The notes: generated by a model from the letters alone, not told the origin. A stretch of 64,000 bases of DNA from Amoebidium appalachense (GCA_963693365.1 CAVNZM010000010.1:4340001-4404000), one strand, 5' to 3'; counted from the first letter of the stretch, positions 41,360-54,731 are shown. Translations and numbers: made by a program.

Positions 41360-43513
41360 CTAGTTACCACAAACAGTTTCGAAGAAACGAATAAAAACCA
41401 AACAAATCACCCCTAATCCGAAAACGACAAATGAGTGTTGCGCAATGTACAGAAACTGACCAGTGGGCAGAAGGTACTTTAACGTGTAGTGTTTCTGCGT
41501 GATCGTACCGGGCCTGTGTTTGTGTTGACTTGGGTGCGTGTGCGTGGAGGAACACCATGTGTGATGTGGTTTTCGGAAGCATGCACGTGTTTGATCATTG
41601 CAGAGAAACACATTACACTTGATGCAGTAGGTATGTGTCTGGTGGCGTTCCCCTTTGTTCCTAAAGCAGAGAACGCATCTACCTTTTCTTTCTTTTCTGG
41701 CACGCTGGTGTCCGTGTAGAGCATGGGGGGCAGGAGCAGCAGGGGGAAGGGGGTATTCTAGTGCAGGCAGGTGGGGGTTGCATATGAGTGCTTCTGCTAG
41801 CTCACGCCTTGTGTCCATGCTCGTGTTTGTGGATTTGCCAAAGTATCTGTATGCAAAGTGTACGTTTGCTACTACAAACCCCAGAAGCCCCCCAAAGGTG
41901 CGGAGTTGGTGACGTTTAGTGCCCAAGGCTTCGTCCACAGAGCCGTTTAACATTCGTGTTTTGTTGAATATATCGGCCATGTTGTAGTTTTCGAAGTATT
42001 CTTCGACTGCTTTCGGTTGGGGGACGTCATTTCCGTTTCGTGATTTTCTCGGTTGACCCGGCTGAGTACTTGAACATGAGGTGATCACTTTCATACTGTA
42101 GTTCTTGTTTCTCCATAACACCGCAACGAGGTCTACTCCGTCCACACTGCACACTGCCTCCGACCATACACCACGTCCTTCCTCACATAGAAGGTCCAAC
42201 ATGTTGAGGGGAAAGTCTCTGGTTGCGGTTTTGACATTGAAAAGTGCGTAGAATCCGATTTTGTACACTTCCCTTGTCCCGGTTACTGACCCAAACCAGC
42301 TGTCTCCGACGATCGTTCTGGGGTTACGGTGGGTGGGGTTGGCCCTTGGGGTTAGAAGACGCAAGGTGGTGCCTGTTCCAGCTCCCAACTGTCGGTACGG
42401 TTTGCTTGCCATCCTAAGCTTCCCCTCGTTCATTTCGAAGTTAATGAGTATGTTGGTTACACAGTCGTGTAGAGTTTTTATTTCTTGACCGAGAGGGTGG
42501 GGTTTTCGTTTTATATAGATTTGGCACGGAAGGTTGCAATGATAGCTGGCAAAGATGGCCTCGTCTTCGCATAATTCATCCCCGGGCTCGATAGAGCAAC
42601 GGCACCGACTCTGCAGTGCTTCCATGAAACCGCGTGTGTCTTTCAGTGGATCATCCTCCGGATATTGAGTGATGTCGGTGACGGTAAAGCAGGCACGGAT
42701 GTTTTCGAACCGGTGTTCGGTCATGAAGCGGGCAAAGTCGTGTACGGGAAATATGTGGCTTGGGTTCTCTGCTGCCGACGTCCAGTAGTTCGATCTCGAG
42801 CCGGGTTCGAATGTTCCAGCCATGTAAATCCACATACCCAACCACCTAAGTAGCTCACCCGGGGTTAAGTCAACCCAATTTTTGTAACGTGCACGACCTA
42901 CTTCGTTTGTGAGTGGAATGACTGCTGTGAAGAGATACTCCATAGGCATGAAGTGTTCAAACAAACACAGAACACTCTTGCGCTTGTTTAGTGCTAGTGG
43001 AATGGTTGGTTTTCTGCGTGGGCCTGTTCTTTTGTCAAGTACTTGCTCATCTGGAATGGTCCATTGCAAGGTGCACGTGGGGTCGGTGGGGGTAGGTAAC
43101 TCTACTTGTTCATCTACAAGTTCTATCTCATCTTCATTCTCACTGTCTGTGACAGGAATCTCTACTTGTTGGATGTCTCCATCTGGATCTTCGTCACTAT
43201 CACTCTCTAGCTCGCTACTTGTGTGTTCACTGTCTTCTTCATCTATTAAAGTTAGCTGATGGCGCAGAACTACTTCTGTGGTACCGTCAAAATCAAACTT
43301 TACTTTCCATTCACTGCCTTCGTTTGTCTTGCATCGTTTCACTACTGTGCCAACCAGTATTTGTGTGTCCCAACTCAGGCCGAACTTCTTGTAAGACCAA
43401 CGTGTGGTGTCATCTGTGAAATCTTCCCCCTGAACCCCGTCAAATATGTATGCAAAACAACAGACACGAGCTCCAGAATAAAGTGACTCTATTGGGTCTA
43501 ATGTTTTGGCCAT
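41360..43513 (-). CDS. piggyBac-type transposase, 717 aa, apparently intact
   Basis: Cut-and-paste DNA transposase of the DDE_Tnp_1_7 family, targeting TTAA. The single open frame starts MAKTLDPIES in a good context (ACATGG). The N-terminal 120 residues contain a small beta-rich module (WKVKFDFDGTTEV) followed by an acidic Ser/Glu/Asp stretch. The core has LLRWLGMWIYMAGT, the first acidic position in ELCEDEAIFASY, the second in VGDSWFGS and the third in NYNMADIFNK, so the DDD triad looks present. The C-terminal Cys/His cluster CVLCFRNKGE to CFRKPHHTW fits the piggyBac cysteine-rich domain. An extra, partly hydrophobic tail of about 65 residues follows. No inverted terminal repeats or flanking TTAA pair were identified. 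Being unbroken suggests a young copy or a domesticated gene. Confidence 0.92.
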   Translation of the reverse strand: MAKTLDPIESLYSGARVCCFAYIFDGVQGEDFTDDTTRWSYKKFGLSWDTQILVGTVVKRCKTNEGSEWKVKFDFDGTTEVVLRHQLTLIDEEDSEHTSSELESDSDEDPDGDIQQVEIPVTDSENEDEIELVDEQVELPTPTDPTCTLQWTIPDEQVLDKRTGPRRKPTIPLALNKRKSVLCLFEHFMPMEYLFTAVIPLTNEVGRARYKNWVDLTPGELLRWLGMWIYMAGTFEPGSRSNYWTSAAENPSHIFPVHDFARFMTEHRFENIRACFTVTDITQYPEDDPLKDTRGFMEALQSRCRCSIEPGDELCEDEAIFASYHCNLPCQIYIKRKPHPLGQEIKTLHDCVTNILINFEMNEGKLRMASKPYRQLGAGTGTTLRLLTPRANPTHRNPRTIVGDSWFGSVTGTREVYKIGFYALFNVKTATRDFPLNMLDLLCEEGRGVWSEAVCSVDGVDLVAVLWRNKNYSMKVITSCSSTQPGQPRKSRNGNDVPQPKAVEEYFENYNMADIFNKTRMLNGSVDEALGTKRHQLRTFGGLLGFVVANVHFAYRYFGKSTNTSMDTRRELAEALICNPHLPALEYPLPPAAPAPHALHGHQRARKERKGRCVLCFRNKGERHQTHTYCIKCNVFLCNDQTRACFRKPHHTWCSSTHTHPSQHKHRPGTITQKHYTLKYLLPTGQFLYIAQHSFVVFGLGVICLVFIRFFETVCGN

Positions 43514-44120
43514 GTTGGGCGCTCATCTTTCACATGAAACCCATGGCTTGTTGTGTTCGCGGACTCAGCAAGTTTCGTCCGTTTGATCATGAATCATGTT
43601 GTTGTCGAGCATGAATTCAAAAACTTGCAACAGCGTCGGCAACCAATAAAAGCTAGGGAAGGCCTTGTTAGTTACCGTACCAAAGACAAAAAAGGTGTAA
43701 ACTTATGTTTTCTTACTGGCTGTACAAAAAAAAGCGGGCTCCTGGGCCCCAATGGCTCGCGGTATCCTTCCGAAACAAGCATTCCTAAAGTACTGCGGTC
43801 AGAGTACTTATGGCCGCTAAGTTCTCCGATCAGAGTACATTTCGGATGCATCAATATGTGCAAGTTGGCCATGCAATGGCCATGGGGAAATCTCGTGGTG
43901 TGTAACTGTTAATGATGATTTCTTATCCACTCTTCTTCGGGATCCGACCAGTCCCCCATGTTCTAGAACCATATCTATCTTTCTGGTCACCAGACGGTGG
44001 CACATGAGGGTCCCGATTGACGATGTCCGAATTCCGAGTGGCTTTGAAAGTTTTGTCGATCCGGACCGTCCGGATGCCCTTGCCACATGTACACTCTTTA
44101 GAACTACGTAACGAATGTAG
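43514..44120. other. Upstream flank of the piggyBac gene, nothing else recognised
   Basis: About 600 bp of ordinary sequence. A plus-strand open frame 43553-43912 overlaps it without family resemblance. TTAA occurs at 43909 but no matching terminal repeat was found. Confidence 0.4.
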
Positions 44121-44129
44121 TAACTGTTG

Positions 44130-44210
44130 TGCAGCTGCCCTCCTCCCCCCCCCTCCCCCCCCCTCCCCCCCCCCCCTCCTCCTGTTTTACACCCCCCCCC
44201 CCTCTCTCTC

Positions 44211-44246
<36 letters not shown>

Positions 44247-44466
44247 ATGGACACGCAGTGTGGCACACACGCACACGTACACATGCACACGAACTGCATC
44301 CAATGTGCACAGCTACTATACACCCACCACTATGATCAACCCTGATAAAACGTTTAGAAGCTTGTAACCCGGCATGCCTCGCAGCCTATGATTCTTGCAC
44401 CTGCGGCATCGTCTCAACCCACTTCCTTCCTCCCTCCCCTCCCTTCCTCCGCTTCCCTCCCTCACC

Positions 44467-44506
<40 letters not shown>

Positions 44507-44725
44507 CCCCTCTCCCTCCCACCTTGGTATGATAAACAATGACCCCTTTATCGGTATAAAACTTGCAAGCTCTGTGTTTGTCCCCCCCTTCCCCTCCCCC
44601 CCCCCCCCCCCCCCCCCCTTAAACACACACACACACCACATGTGTACACACACACACACACGCACACACTTCACATGTACACCCCCCCCCCCCCCCCCCA
44701 AAAAAAAAAAAAAAAAAAAAAAAAA
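44130..44725. repeat. Poly-C rich region with fused C(n)A(n)
   Basis: Three C/T-rich blocks (44143-44243, 44410-44525, 44580-44620) and a CA run ending in about 20 C plus about 26 A (44682-44725). Confidence 0.9.
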
Positions 44726-45143
44726 CTACAAGCAGCACCCTCTTATAAGCGTGAAAGCGGCCGTGCTTACAACTCCTTAGGGCCTTTATGCTACTTTTGG
44801 GATCTTGTGTGGTGGGGTGGCCCGAACATCTGTGGAGTTTTATGATTGGTGGTTGTGCATTTTGTGAGCCACAGTGTCATTGCGCATGTGGTCACAGTGG
44901 TTATCTTGCTTGCAAAGTTCACTCTGCTGTTACGTAATATAATGATCCAGGTGATAATACTGGAACTACTCTTTCCGGTGGCACAGACACATGCGTACAG
45001 TCACGGTTATTCAATGATTCACACACAGAGGAAGGTACTCACGGCATGTATTCAACTTAAATTAATAGACACACCGTGTTCGCCCGCACACACATACCAC
45101 AATCACACACGCAATCTCTCTCTCTCTCTCTTTCATTCATTCT

Positions 45144-45224
<81 letters not shown>

Positions 45225-45446
45225 CCCCCCCCCCCCCCCCCCCCCCCCCACCCCCTCCCCGCCCACCTGCGCGCACGCAGACCGAAACGCAATCATTATG
45301 ATTGGACACACAGACAGATATATACACATGATGGCTACCTAAACACCGTGACATATAACACACACACATCATATGGGTGCAGTCTTGTTCAACCACGCAC
45401 AAATGCTCACACACACGACTGTCGGTCTCGTCCTAGCTTACACATC

Positions 45447-45535
<89 letters not shown>

Positions 45536-45829
45536 CCGTTAACACATAAGCACACACGCACACGCATGTGGCACACACACACACATTCGCACGCGCACAC
45601 ACACAAACGCACAAAAAAAAACGTGCACGCACACGTACACACACACATGTGCAGACATGCACACATGCACACAAAGAGACACACACACACACACACACGC
45701 AGGCACGCACGCACAAATGCACATAAATGCACATGGACAAACAGACATAGGCACACAATCACATGCGTACACATGCACACACACAACATGCTAATTTTGA
45801 CACCGTACATTTAACCACAAACCGCACCG
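44726..45829. other. Unrecognised sequence and CA repeats
   Basis: CA arrays at 45145-45222 (followed by about 28 C) and 45452-45533, and CA-rich DNA to about 45785. The 44730-45100 stretch is unique but shows no family. Confidence 0.5.
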
Positions 45830-46027
45830 CAGATTCACTTCACTAAACAGTTTGTTGCGCACAAAGGCATTACTGTATGTGTGTATTCACACGTTGCTGA
45901 TGCAAAAGTTCATGGGGTTTACGCTGTCTACTCGAGGCAAAGAGAGACCAGTCTCAGGTATGGGGGGTTTTTGCTCGGAATATCCCCTCAGCGGTATATC
46001 ATGATCACGTACATAGACGTCGGGTGA
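45830..46027 (+). pseudogene. LINE endonuclease fragment in opposite orientation
   Basis: Open frame with VCVYSHVADAKVHGVYAVYS and RYGGFLLGIS, resembling the GG..i.is segment that follows the ET motif in LINE endonucleases; ends in TGA. Continuation in another frame (DDYISGFTFSTRH) is likely. Confidence 0.5.
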
Positions 46028-46160
46028 TGATTATATATCAGGGTTTACTTTCTCTACGAGACACCATAAAGACTAAGAGAAATCAATTAGTTGGGGTTCG
46101 CCGTTTTTTTTTTTTTTTTTTTTTTTTTCGGGCTCTCCTGGGACACTCGGTATCAGCTGG

Positions 46161-46216
<56 letters not shown>

Positions 46217-46433
46217 GTGTGCGCGCTAGAATTTTGTAATGATGTGTTTCTCAAGCCAATCACTGATATGATACATCTAATAAACAGGCCCGTAGTTACG
46301 CGTGTTTAGTATAAAATCAAGGATGTTGTAATTTTCAGGTTGGCTATCTTTCTGGGTGTCTGTTGTGAATGTGACGTGTGTGTGTTGCGGTATTATGTGG
46401 TTTATCAAACTACATTTGGCGATACATGACCGT

Positions 46434-46733
46434 TTAAACTGGTGTGTGTGTGTGTTGTTTGGGCATGCAAACGAGTAGACAGCGTAAACCCCATGAACTT
46501 TTGCATGTGTCGACCAATGTAGAGTTGAATTTGTTGTGGTTTTTAAACTGTGTTTCGCAAATCACTGTAAACGTGTGGTTGTTTATCTGTTGTTGTATGT
46601 AGCTGATTTTATCGTCGAGTGTCCCGGGAGGGAGGCCCTTTTGGGGGCCCAGTGTCCGAGCATTCCAGAAGAAGAAGGATAAATCAGGCATCGGTTTGGT
46701 CCGACGCCTGTGAGATTGGTTCCCACTTGTCAC
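46434..46733 (-). pseudogene. LINE ORF2, 5' end: start of AP-endonuclease-like domain
   Basis: Contains WNARTLGPQKG and TFTVICETQFKN, matching the N-terminal asparagine and the ET motif of APE-type endonucleases. The frame degenerates into TG repeat after about 46480. Confidence 0.6.
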
Positions 46734-47660
46734 TTACGGGGTCGTATGCACGACCTTCCGCCAGCACGAGCAGTTCGCAGAAGAGCTCGATTTCCATCTC
46801 GCATCGGCGTTTGCGCTCGAGTAGTTTCTCACCAGAAAACATCGGTTCCTTCGTGTCCGTGTCTATCACGCTCGTAGCAGCGGTTTCCAACTTTGCGAGG
46901 AACTCTTTTGCCTTGCTGATGCGTACACGACAGTGTGTGGCGCACGCCAAGTTCTTAGCAGACACTTTACGTTCTTTGTCTGCTTTCTGAATGTTTTCCG
47001 GCGCGCATGGGTCGTAGCTTGGAAGGTGGGTGAAGAAGCTTCCACATCCCTTTGTCGCGTCACGGATGAAGGCACGGTTATAGTCGCCCCGTACTGCTAC
47101 TTCCAGCACGTCGTATCCAATGAAGGACAGACAAAGAATGCGAGAGCACCGGAAGCCGAGAGCTTTGAAGATGGACCACATGGCCCTATGTGGGCGTCTG
47201 CCGTGCTTGACTTTGAAATACACCCTCTCGTATTTGGGTGTGATGTTGATGTTGCCGTTTGCTTGGGTGTTCCCCTTGGCCGGCGGTTTGGGAGGGGAGT
47301 TGTGGCGGTACTCGTTGCCTGCAAGAATGCTGGCATTTGTTTCCTTGGCAATTTGGCGGAGCTCGGGTGTTTTACGAGAATTCGCATATTCTAGGAACTC
47401 TGCCGGGAGCTGTGCTTCCGGTCCTGTGTTGTTTTGTGTTGGGGTGAAAATGTCTCCATCTCGAGATGTTTGCTCATGAGTTTTGGGTTTTGCGATCCAC
47501 TACTGTTTAGCTGGGCTGTGAGTGAATCAATGGTGAGCTTGAGTTGGGCATTTTCTGTTTGGAGTTTCTCTATCATGTTCTTGAGTGGTAACAGCTCATC
47601 TAGCTGTTTCTTAACGAGGGCAAGTTCTGCCAGTACTGTGTCAACTGAAGGTTTCGGCAT
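46684..47660 (-). pseudogene. LINE ORF1 with one frame displacement
   Basis: Starts MPKPSVDTVLAELALVKK, a Leu/Lys-rich coiled coil of about 60 residues typical of ORF1 trimerisation domains. The frame then changes between about 47500 and 47425; the second frame reads on (IFTPTQNNTGPEAQLPAEF) to the TGA at 46684, with a region resembling an RNA-binding domain (YFKVKHGRRPHRAMWSIFKA). The two frames together look like one protein. ORF1 ends about 50 nt inside ORF2. Confidence 0.6.
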
Positions 47661-47754
47661 GGTTGTTATTTTGTTTCTACGGAGTGGTGTGGTGTTATTT
47701 TGAATGGGTAGTGTATTGTGAATAGGTGTTGCGCTTAGTCTAAGGCGATGAAAA

Positions 47755-48890
<1,136 letters not shown>

Positions 48891-50744
48891 ACAATGAAAA
48901 CCTAGACCTAATTAGGAGTCTCTAAAGTCCAAACAACTGTCGTGAACATACATAAAATAAGATGCTTTCGTGTTTCATTTCCATTGCATTTAAACTCGCC
49001 ACTTAACGGTGTATTGGCCTGGCCCGTTGTTAGGTCATTGGTTTTGGAAACCGTAAACTTTTGCGATCATGGCTTCAACATTGGCTTTAACTCGAAGGAT
49101 CTTTTTTTTTTTTGCGTTTGTTTGTTTGTTGACAAATTGTTGTCGGTACTGTCAGTTCCTATTGGTTCTCTCAGATGCAATCAAAAATTTGGATGTACGG
49201 ACCAATCAGCTTGAAATCGGATCGGCTTCGAGTTGCCGTTTCGCCATTTGACGCCCGCGCACCAGGTCCACTGAGCCACCGTATGCGCTAGAAAGAGTTG
49301 GACGTTAGCATGCTCATGTTTGTGGAGCGGAAAATACATTACACTCCCATGAATTGAGGAGAGTTAGAAAATAAAAATCATTTACCACTAATCATAGATT
49401 GTGTGATGTCTTTATGAATGTTTGTTTTATTTAATGAAGATAGTTTTAACGGTCCCAACCACTCCACCCGAATTCTTTCGTATCCAAATCGGATGGTTTC
49501 CTTCACTTCAGCATACATCGTTGGCATGAATTGATGGCCCGCCATTTTGGCTTTTAGGCCAATCACTTTGCGCGAAAAGACACATTGGTATTGCTTGATT
49601 GGTCGTTGCTTTGGCTGTGTTTGAAATTCCTTTGAGTTCACGAGCGCGAAAGCCAGCAGGACGTCAAAGATAAGCCAATCACATCTATCATATTGCTGAG
49701 CCTCGTACCCGTTTGATTGGTTTAGTGTCAGTCATATGCTGATGCTTTTTGAAGCCATCTGAGATCTTGAAACCGCAACAGGGTGTGACATTAGTGACTA
49801 AACTGTGGGGCACTTTCGGACGTTTACCCAGCATAAGTGACGCTGAATAGAGGCACCAACCGTTCTGAGGCGGAAACTTTTGCATTTTGTTTTCTAGTAG
49901 GGGCACTGGTGCAATATTTGGTGGCCATACCCTCAAAAGTCTAGGGGCATTTGAATGTTGCGTATTCACTAACATACTGTATTCATACCCTACGCTTCTA
50001 CCTTGCTAAACCCTGCGTAAACAGCGTGAGCACTGAGGATATCCCTGTCTTAGCTCTTATTTTCAAAGGTGACAGAGATCAACCATAGTTTATTACGATA
50101 TAATGGTGGTCAATGTTAGAGGGCACAGTCAGGACGGGCCAGCCTGGACGTACCAGCTTGCCTATATGATCGTACGGCGATCAGAACGGCGTTCCATGAT
50201 AAGAACATAGCATCCCTTCCGAGTCGCTGCCTATCACCACACGTGTGCTGTAAGTGATGTATGCATACCAAAACGTTCCGCCAGCTCCAAATCTCTCTAC
50301 TACTAACTATCATTCATGAAAAGCACTTTATGTTGCCCTCCGAGTCGCATACAGTAGTACTAAGCCTATGAGCCTGTATATTGCCATACCCCTCTCGTTA
50401 AACTCTACACCTTTCTGGTTTGATAGATCTGTGAAAGAAACACAATCCCCCCCCCCTTTTATAAGGTCCTCTGCCCGCGGAATCGGATGATTCCATGGCC
50501 AGGCCCCCCGCCGGCACCCCTAACCTGCCTACTCTCCCCCCCCTCACCCCCCCCCCTCCTCGGTACTCTCCCTGTCTGCCCCCTCTCCCCCCCCCCCCCT
50601 TCCCCCCTCGCTAGATCCCCCTTCCCTCCCCCCCCCTCCCCCCCGCTCCCCGCGCCGCGCGGCCCTGCTACTAGGCTAATCCATGTGCACCCCACCCTGG
50701 GCTGCTTCATGTCCTCCTCCCTCGTCCATACTGGGTATCGTTAG
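48891..50744. other. Unique sequence without a recognised gene
   Basis: Ordinary composition, several CCAAT/ATTGG words (49190, 49558, 49602, 49676, 49717), then a C-rich block 50450-50660. Short open frames show no family. Confidence 0.4.
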
Positions 50745-50755
50745 TATATATAAAG
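50745..50755 (+). promoter_or_regulatory. TATA box TATATATAAAG
   Basis: Plus-strand TATA element at the end of a unique region, about 70 bp before a long CT tract. The first ATG downstream (51240) opens the two-exon candidate gene. Confidence 0.45.
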
Positions 50756-50809
50756 GGATCGATAGGGGTTCGGAGATCAACAAATACTACTAGTATTTAA
50801 TTACTACCA

Positions 50810-50826
50810 CTCCTCTCTGTCCCTCC

Positions 50827-50919
<93 letters not shown>

Positions 50920-50977
50920 TCTCTCTCCCTCTCTCTCTCCCTCCCTCTCGCTCTCCCCCCCCCCTTCCTACCCTCTC

Positions 50978-51044
<67 letters not shown>

Positions 51045-51051
51045 CTCTCTC

Positions 51052-51083
<32 letters not shown>

Positions 51084-51125
51084 CCTCTCCCCCTCTCTCC
51101 CTCTGTCTCTGTCTCCCTCTCTCCT
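50810..51125. repeat. (CT)n microsatellite, about 300 bp
   Basis: CT repeat with CCCT interruptions (50940-50990). It contains no ATG on the plus strand and lies between the TATA box and the candidate ORF, so it would be a CT-rich leader. Confidence 0.95.
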
Positions 51126-51239
51126 TTGGCCCCGGACGGTTTTCACGGTGCTACTTCTCCCATAGATCATAATCCGGTCCCCTTCTCTCGGTCCCACTTT
51201 AACGTGACACACAAAACCATTGCTTTGCTTGAGTTGTCT

Positions 51240-51582
51240 ATGCGCACCTGTATCACAGGTACATACTGCACGTCATACCCCCTTCCCCCCCCCCCCCCCC
51301 CCCCCCACGGGCATGCACGTCTGTGCAGCATGATCTATCACTCGCAACATATGCTTATGCTGTACTGTTGTAGTATATAATGTAACTACATAACTTAGTA
51401 ATTATTTAATCACTGGGCCACGTATACAAACACTTTTTTTTAAATAAAAAAACGTTTTTCTTAAAAAAAAAAAAAAAAAGGATTGATGAAGGGGGGGGGG
51501 GGGGGGGGGGGGGGTTGCAGCTGCTAGTGAAAGACTGATCTCGAGATTGTGTGTGTGTGTGTGTGCTTTGGGGGGGAGAGGG

Positions 51583-51619
<37 letters not shown>

Positions 51620-51787
51620 CTGGCTCGCTGTCGTGTAATCTGCACAGACCTTGATGGAAAACCTTGTCACTTTTATACCAGCAACCGAAAACTGTTGTAT
51701 GCATGGTTTGAAAACATGAACATCACCTGTATAAACACATCCTTGAACCGTTCTGGGCAATTATATGTGGTGAAACTAACACGGTGA
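51240..51787 (+). CDS. Candidate two-exon small protein, 52 aa, unrecognised
   Basis: Exon 1 ends at 51258 (ACAG|GTACAT) and exon 2 starts at 51648 after TGTAATCTGCACAG; phases match (G|AC) and the frame runs to TGA at 51785-51787. The product starts MRTCITDLDGKPCHFYTSNR and ends LYVVKLTR. It has four cysteines and two N-x-S/T sites (NIT, NTS); no signal peptide is obvious. The start is the first ATG after the TATA box at 50745, but the open frame extends upstream through 51126, so the coding region could be the 3' part of a longer protein. AATAAA follows at about 52206. No family recognised. Confidence 0.4.
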
Positions 51788-51873
51788 TTAAATGTGGTTC
51801 CATTATTGAACGTGTGACGTACTCAGGCCGGCCAAGCTACCTATGACAGGGAGAGCTGTTGTGTGTTTCTAAA

Positions 51874-52045
<172 letters not shown>

Positions 52046-52109
52046 TACGTCTACCATTACGGTGAGCGTCCGCGCGCGCGTGTTTGTGTGCTAGATTACC
52101 TGTTATGAA

Positions 52110-52963
52110 AGATCAGAAAGCCCTTCATCTGCCCCCCAAATTCTTTATCAACCTGTCTCAATGCAGCCTATAAAAAATTCAGTGCTTCCGTTTACAAGTA
52201 TAGTCAAATAAAAAAAAAAATAAAAAAAATGTACTGAACGCTGCATGCATGCAGAAAAGAGTCTGCAACATCCGATGGTAAAGATTGTCCCCACGGGGGT
52301 TTTGCCACATCCCCAAGCACGTGTGGATATCCTGTTGCTCTCTCTATTTCTTCTGCAAATCAGACAGAGATACGAAAAAAAAAAAAAAAAAAAAAAAAAA
52401 ACGCGGCTAAATTAAAAACGCAATGAGGAAAGCCGGCTGAAGACAGCACACGGGAAGCCACACCGGCAGGCGGAGTGAAGGGCTGGAGGACTGGCAGGAG
52501 GGTAGCAAGGTGGGCTGAAAGAAGCATGCGAGGGAGAGAGGGAGGGAGGGACGGAGGGACGAGGGGGGGGAGAGGAAGAGAGGGAGAATGGGTGGATGGT
52601 TGGGTTGGAAGGGTTTTAGATGGGTGGGAAAGTAAAGAGGGTCGGAGGATTGGCAGGAGGGTGGGAGGGAGGATAGAAGGGTGGGGGACGGGGGTAGGGG
52701 GGGGGGGGGGGGGGGGGGGGGAGGAGGATTAGTTCAATGAAATAGCAAAGGGGGTGATTGCACCGACTGGACACAATCATGTGGCATCACATTGATTCGT
52801 GCACAAGAGAAGATGGAGGGGGGGGGGGGGGGGGGAGGGGGGGAGGAGGGGAGGGTGGGGGGAAGAGATGGGGGGCGCACAGGATAGATCAGATAAGGGA
52901 TGGGAAACGGTGTAACAAATCAACGAGGGTAGGTATTCACCTACATGACGGAAAAAAGTCTGT

Positions 52964-52994
<31 letters not shown>

Positions 52995-54518
52995 GGGGGG
53001 GTGCATGTGGTGCATGCACACGCACATTGCGAGTGTCTAACGACATTCATGTCAATACGATTGTGAAAAAATGCAAGTGCAAAGAGATCCATGAAGCGAA
53101 GACGTCAACTCCTATGGGATTTACAGCGAGTGTGTGCATGTGTGCGTCTCGGCATGCATGGGTGTGTTTGTCAATATCTCGTGTCCTTGGATCTAAAAGC
53201 CATACCTACACGTTGATGTTCATACTCTTGAGATATGTGGCTGTGTGTGATTGCATGCGTATCTGAGTGTGGCGTTTAGGTACCAGGGGGGCAGGGAGGA
53301 GGGGGGGGGGGGGGGGGGGAAGGGAATAGGGCCCCAGTGGTATGTAGGTGGGGACCAGGAAAGTGGAGGGTGGGTGGCTGGGTGGCGGCTGGGTGGTAGG
53401 GATGGGGGGACCCGGGGGGAGGGGGGAGGGGGGGGGGGGGGGGTGGTAGAGGGTGGGGGGGGGGGGGGAGGGAGGGGAGGGGGGTTTACCTGTGTTTCAC
53501 ACATGCACAGCCTTTACTCCGGGTCCGTATATTCGGTGTAACTCATTCTGGCTCGCTTCCTAAGTGGTCGGAGAAGTCTAGGTGCCGAGGAGAGTGGCTG
53601 TGTTGGGAACGGTGTGCATGTTAATATACACATGAGGTAGAAGGGGGTGGGCGGGGAGGGAAGGGGGGGTGGAGGGGGAAAGATGGAGAGAGAATTTGTT
53701 AGCGAATGAGCTAACGATGTTTAACTGGTGTGAAAGTAGACCAAATGATTCGGGACATAACAGAGCCAAAGTGAGTGTGAGAGGCTTTGGGGAGGGGGGG
53801 AGGAGGGGGGGAGGGGGGGGGGAGGTGTGTGTAGGGGAAAATTGGTGGGAGGGGGGGAGGGGAGGGGGGGGGGGGGGTGAAGAGCGGAGAACAAGGGTAC
53901 AAGCAAGGAGTAGGTGGACTGGCAGGGAACGAGAGGGGAGAGGGGGAGGAGGGGGGATGAGGATCAGTCGCACCCCTTCCCCTTCCTCCTCTCCTTAACC
54001 CCCCCACCCCCCCTCCTCCCCAAAGCACCCTCAAACTCCTCTGCAAGGAGCATATTGCCTTTAATCGGATGTACCTAAAACCGCAAGCCTGTTGTGGGGA
54101 AAAGGAGGAGAAGAGGAGGGGAGAAGGGGGGGGGGGGGGGGGAGGGCGGAGGGGGGACGTAGGAAAGAAGAAGGGCGACAAATGAAAAAATGTATAGGAA
54201 TGGAAACTACAAACACTTTCGATATTCCTTTTTTTGGTTTCCTTGTCTATTATGGGAGTGGGGGGTCAGGCTTCGCCAGAGGGTGTGTGTGTGTGTGTGG
54301 AGGGGGGGGGGGGGGGGGGGGGGAGGGAGGGGGGGAGGGAGGAGGGGTGGGGAGGGGGGGGGGGGGGGGGGGGAGGGACCTGATGGGTAGTCGTGGCGAT
54401 AGGGGTGTGGAAGGACTTAGAGAAAGGATTTACACAAAAAGTGGTGGTAGTGTGTGTGGGGGGGGGGGGGAGGGGCAGGGGGGAGGGGGTGGAGGGGACG
54501 GGAGGGGTTCCAGCTCGA

Positions 54519-54520
<2 letters not shown>
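52110..54520. other. Purine-rich DNA and short repeats, no gene recognised
   Basis: Unique sequence to about 52480, then G/A-rich blocks (52500-52735, 52817-52875, 53285-53490, 53640-53960, 54088-54375) with many G runs. An open plus frame at about 53040-53265 shows no family. Confidence 0.5.
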
Positions 54521-54522
<2 letters not shown>

Positions 54523-54563
<41 letters not shown>

Positions 54564-54608
54564 CGCACGCGTGCATGCGTGCGTGCACACGTGCTGGGTA
54601 TGTGTGTG

Positions 54609-54675
<67 letters not shown>

Positions 54676-54689
54676 ACGTGAGCGTGTGC

Positions 54690-54731
<42 letters not shown>

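Larger units (their letters stand above)
45830..47660. mobile_element. Rearranged, decayed non-LTR (LINE) retrotransposon
   Basis: A minus-strand 5' part (47660 to about 46434) encodes ORF1 and the start of an endonuclease ORF2. A plus-strand piece (45830-46027) encodes a further portion of the endonuclease. Both share a perfect 35-bp sequence in opposite orientation (45900-45934 and 46472-46506). No reverse transcriptase or 3' tail is in the window. Confidence 0.7.

Noticed and set aside
45900-46506. LINE twin-priming 5' inversion
   Set aside because: The fragments converge instead of diverging, which is the wrong geometry.
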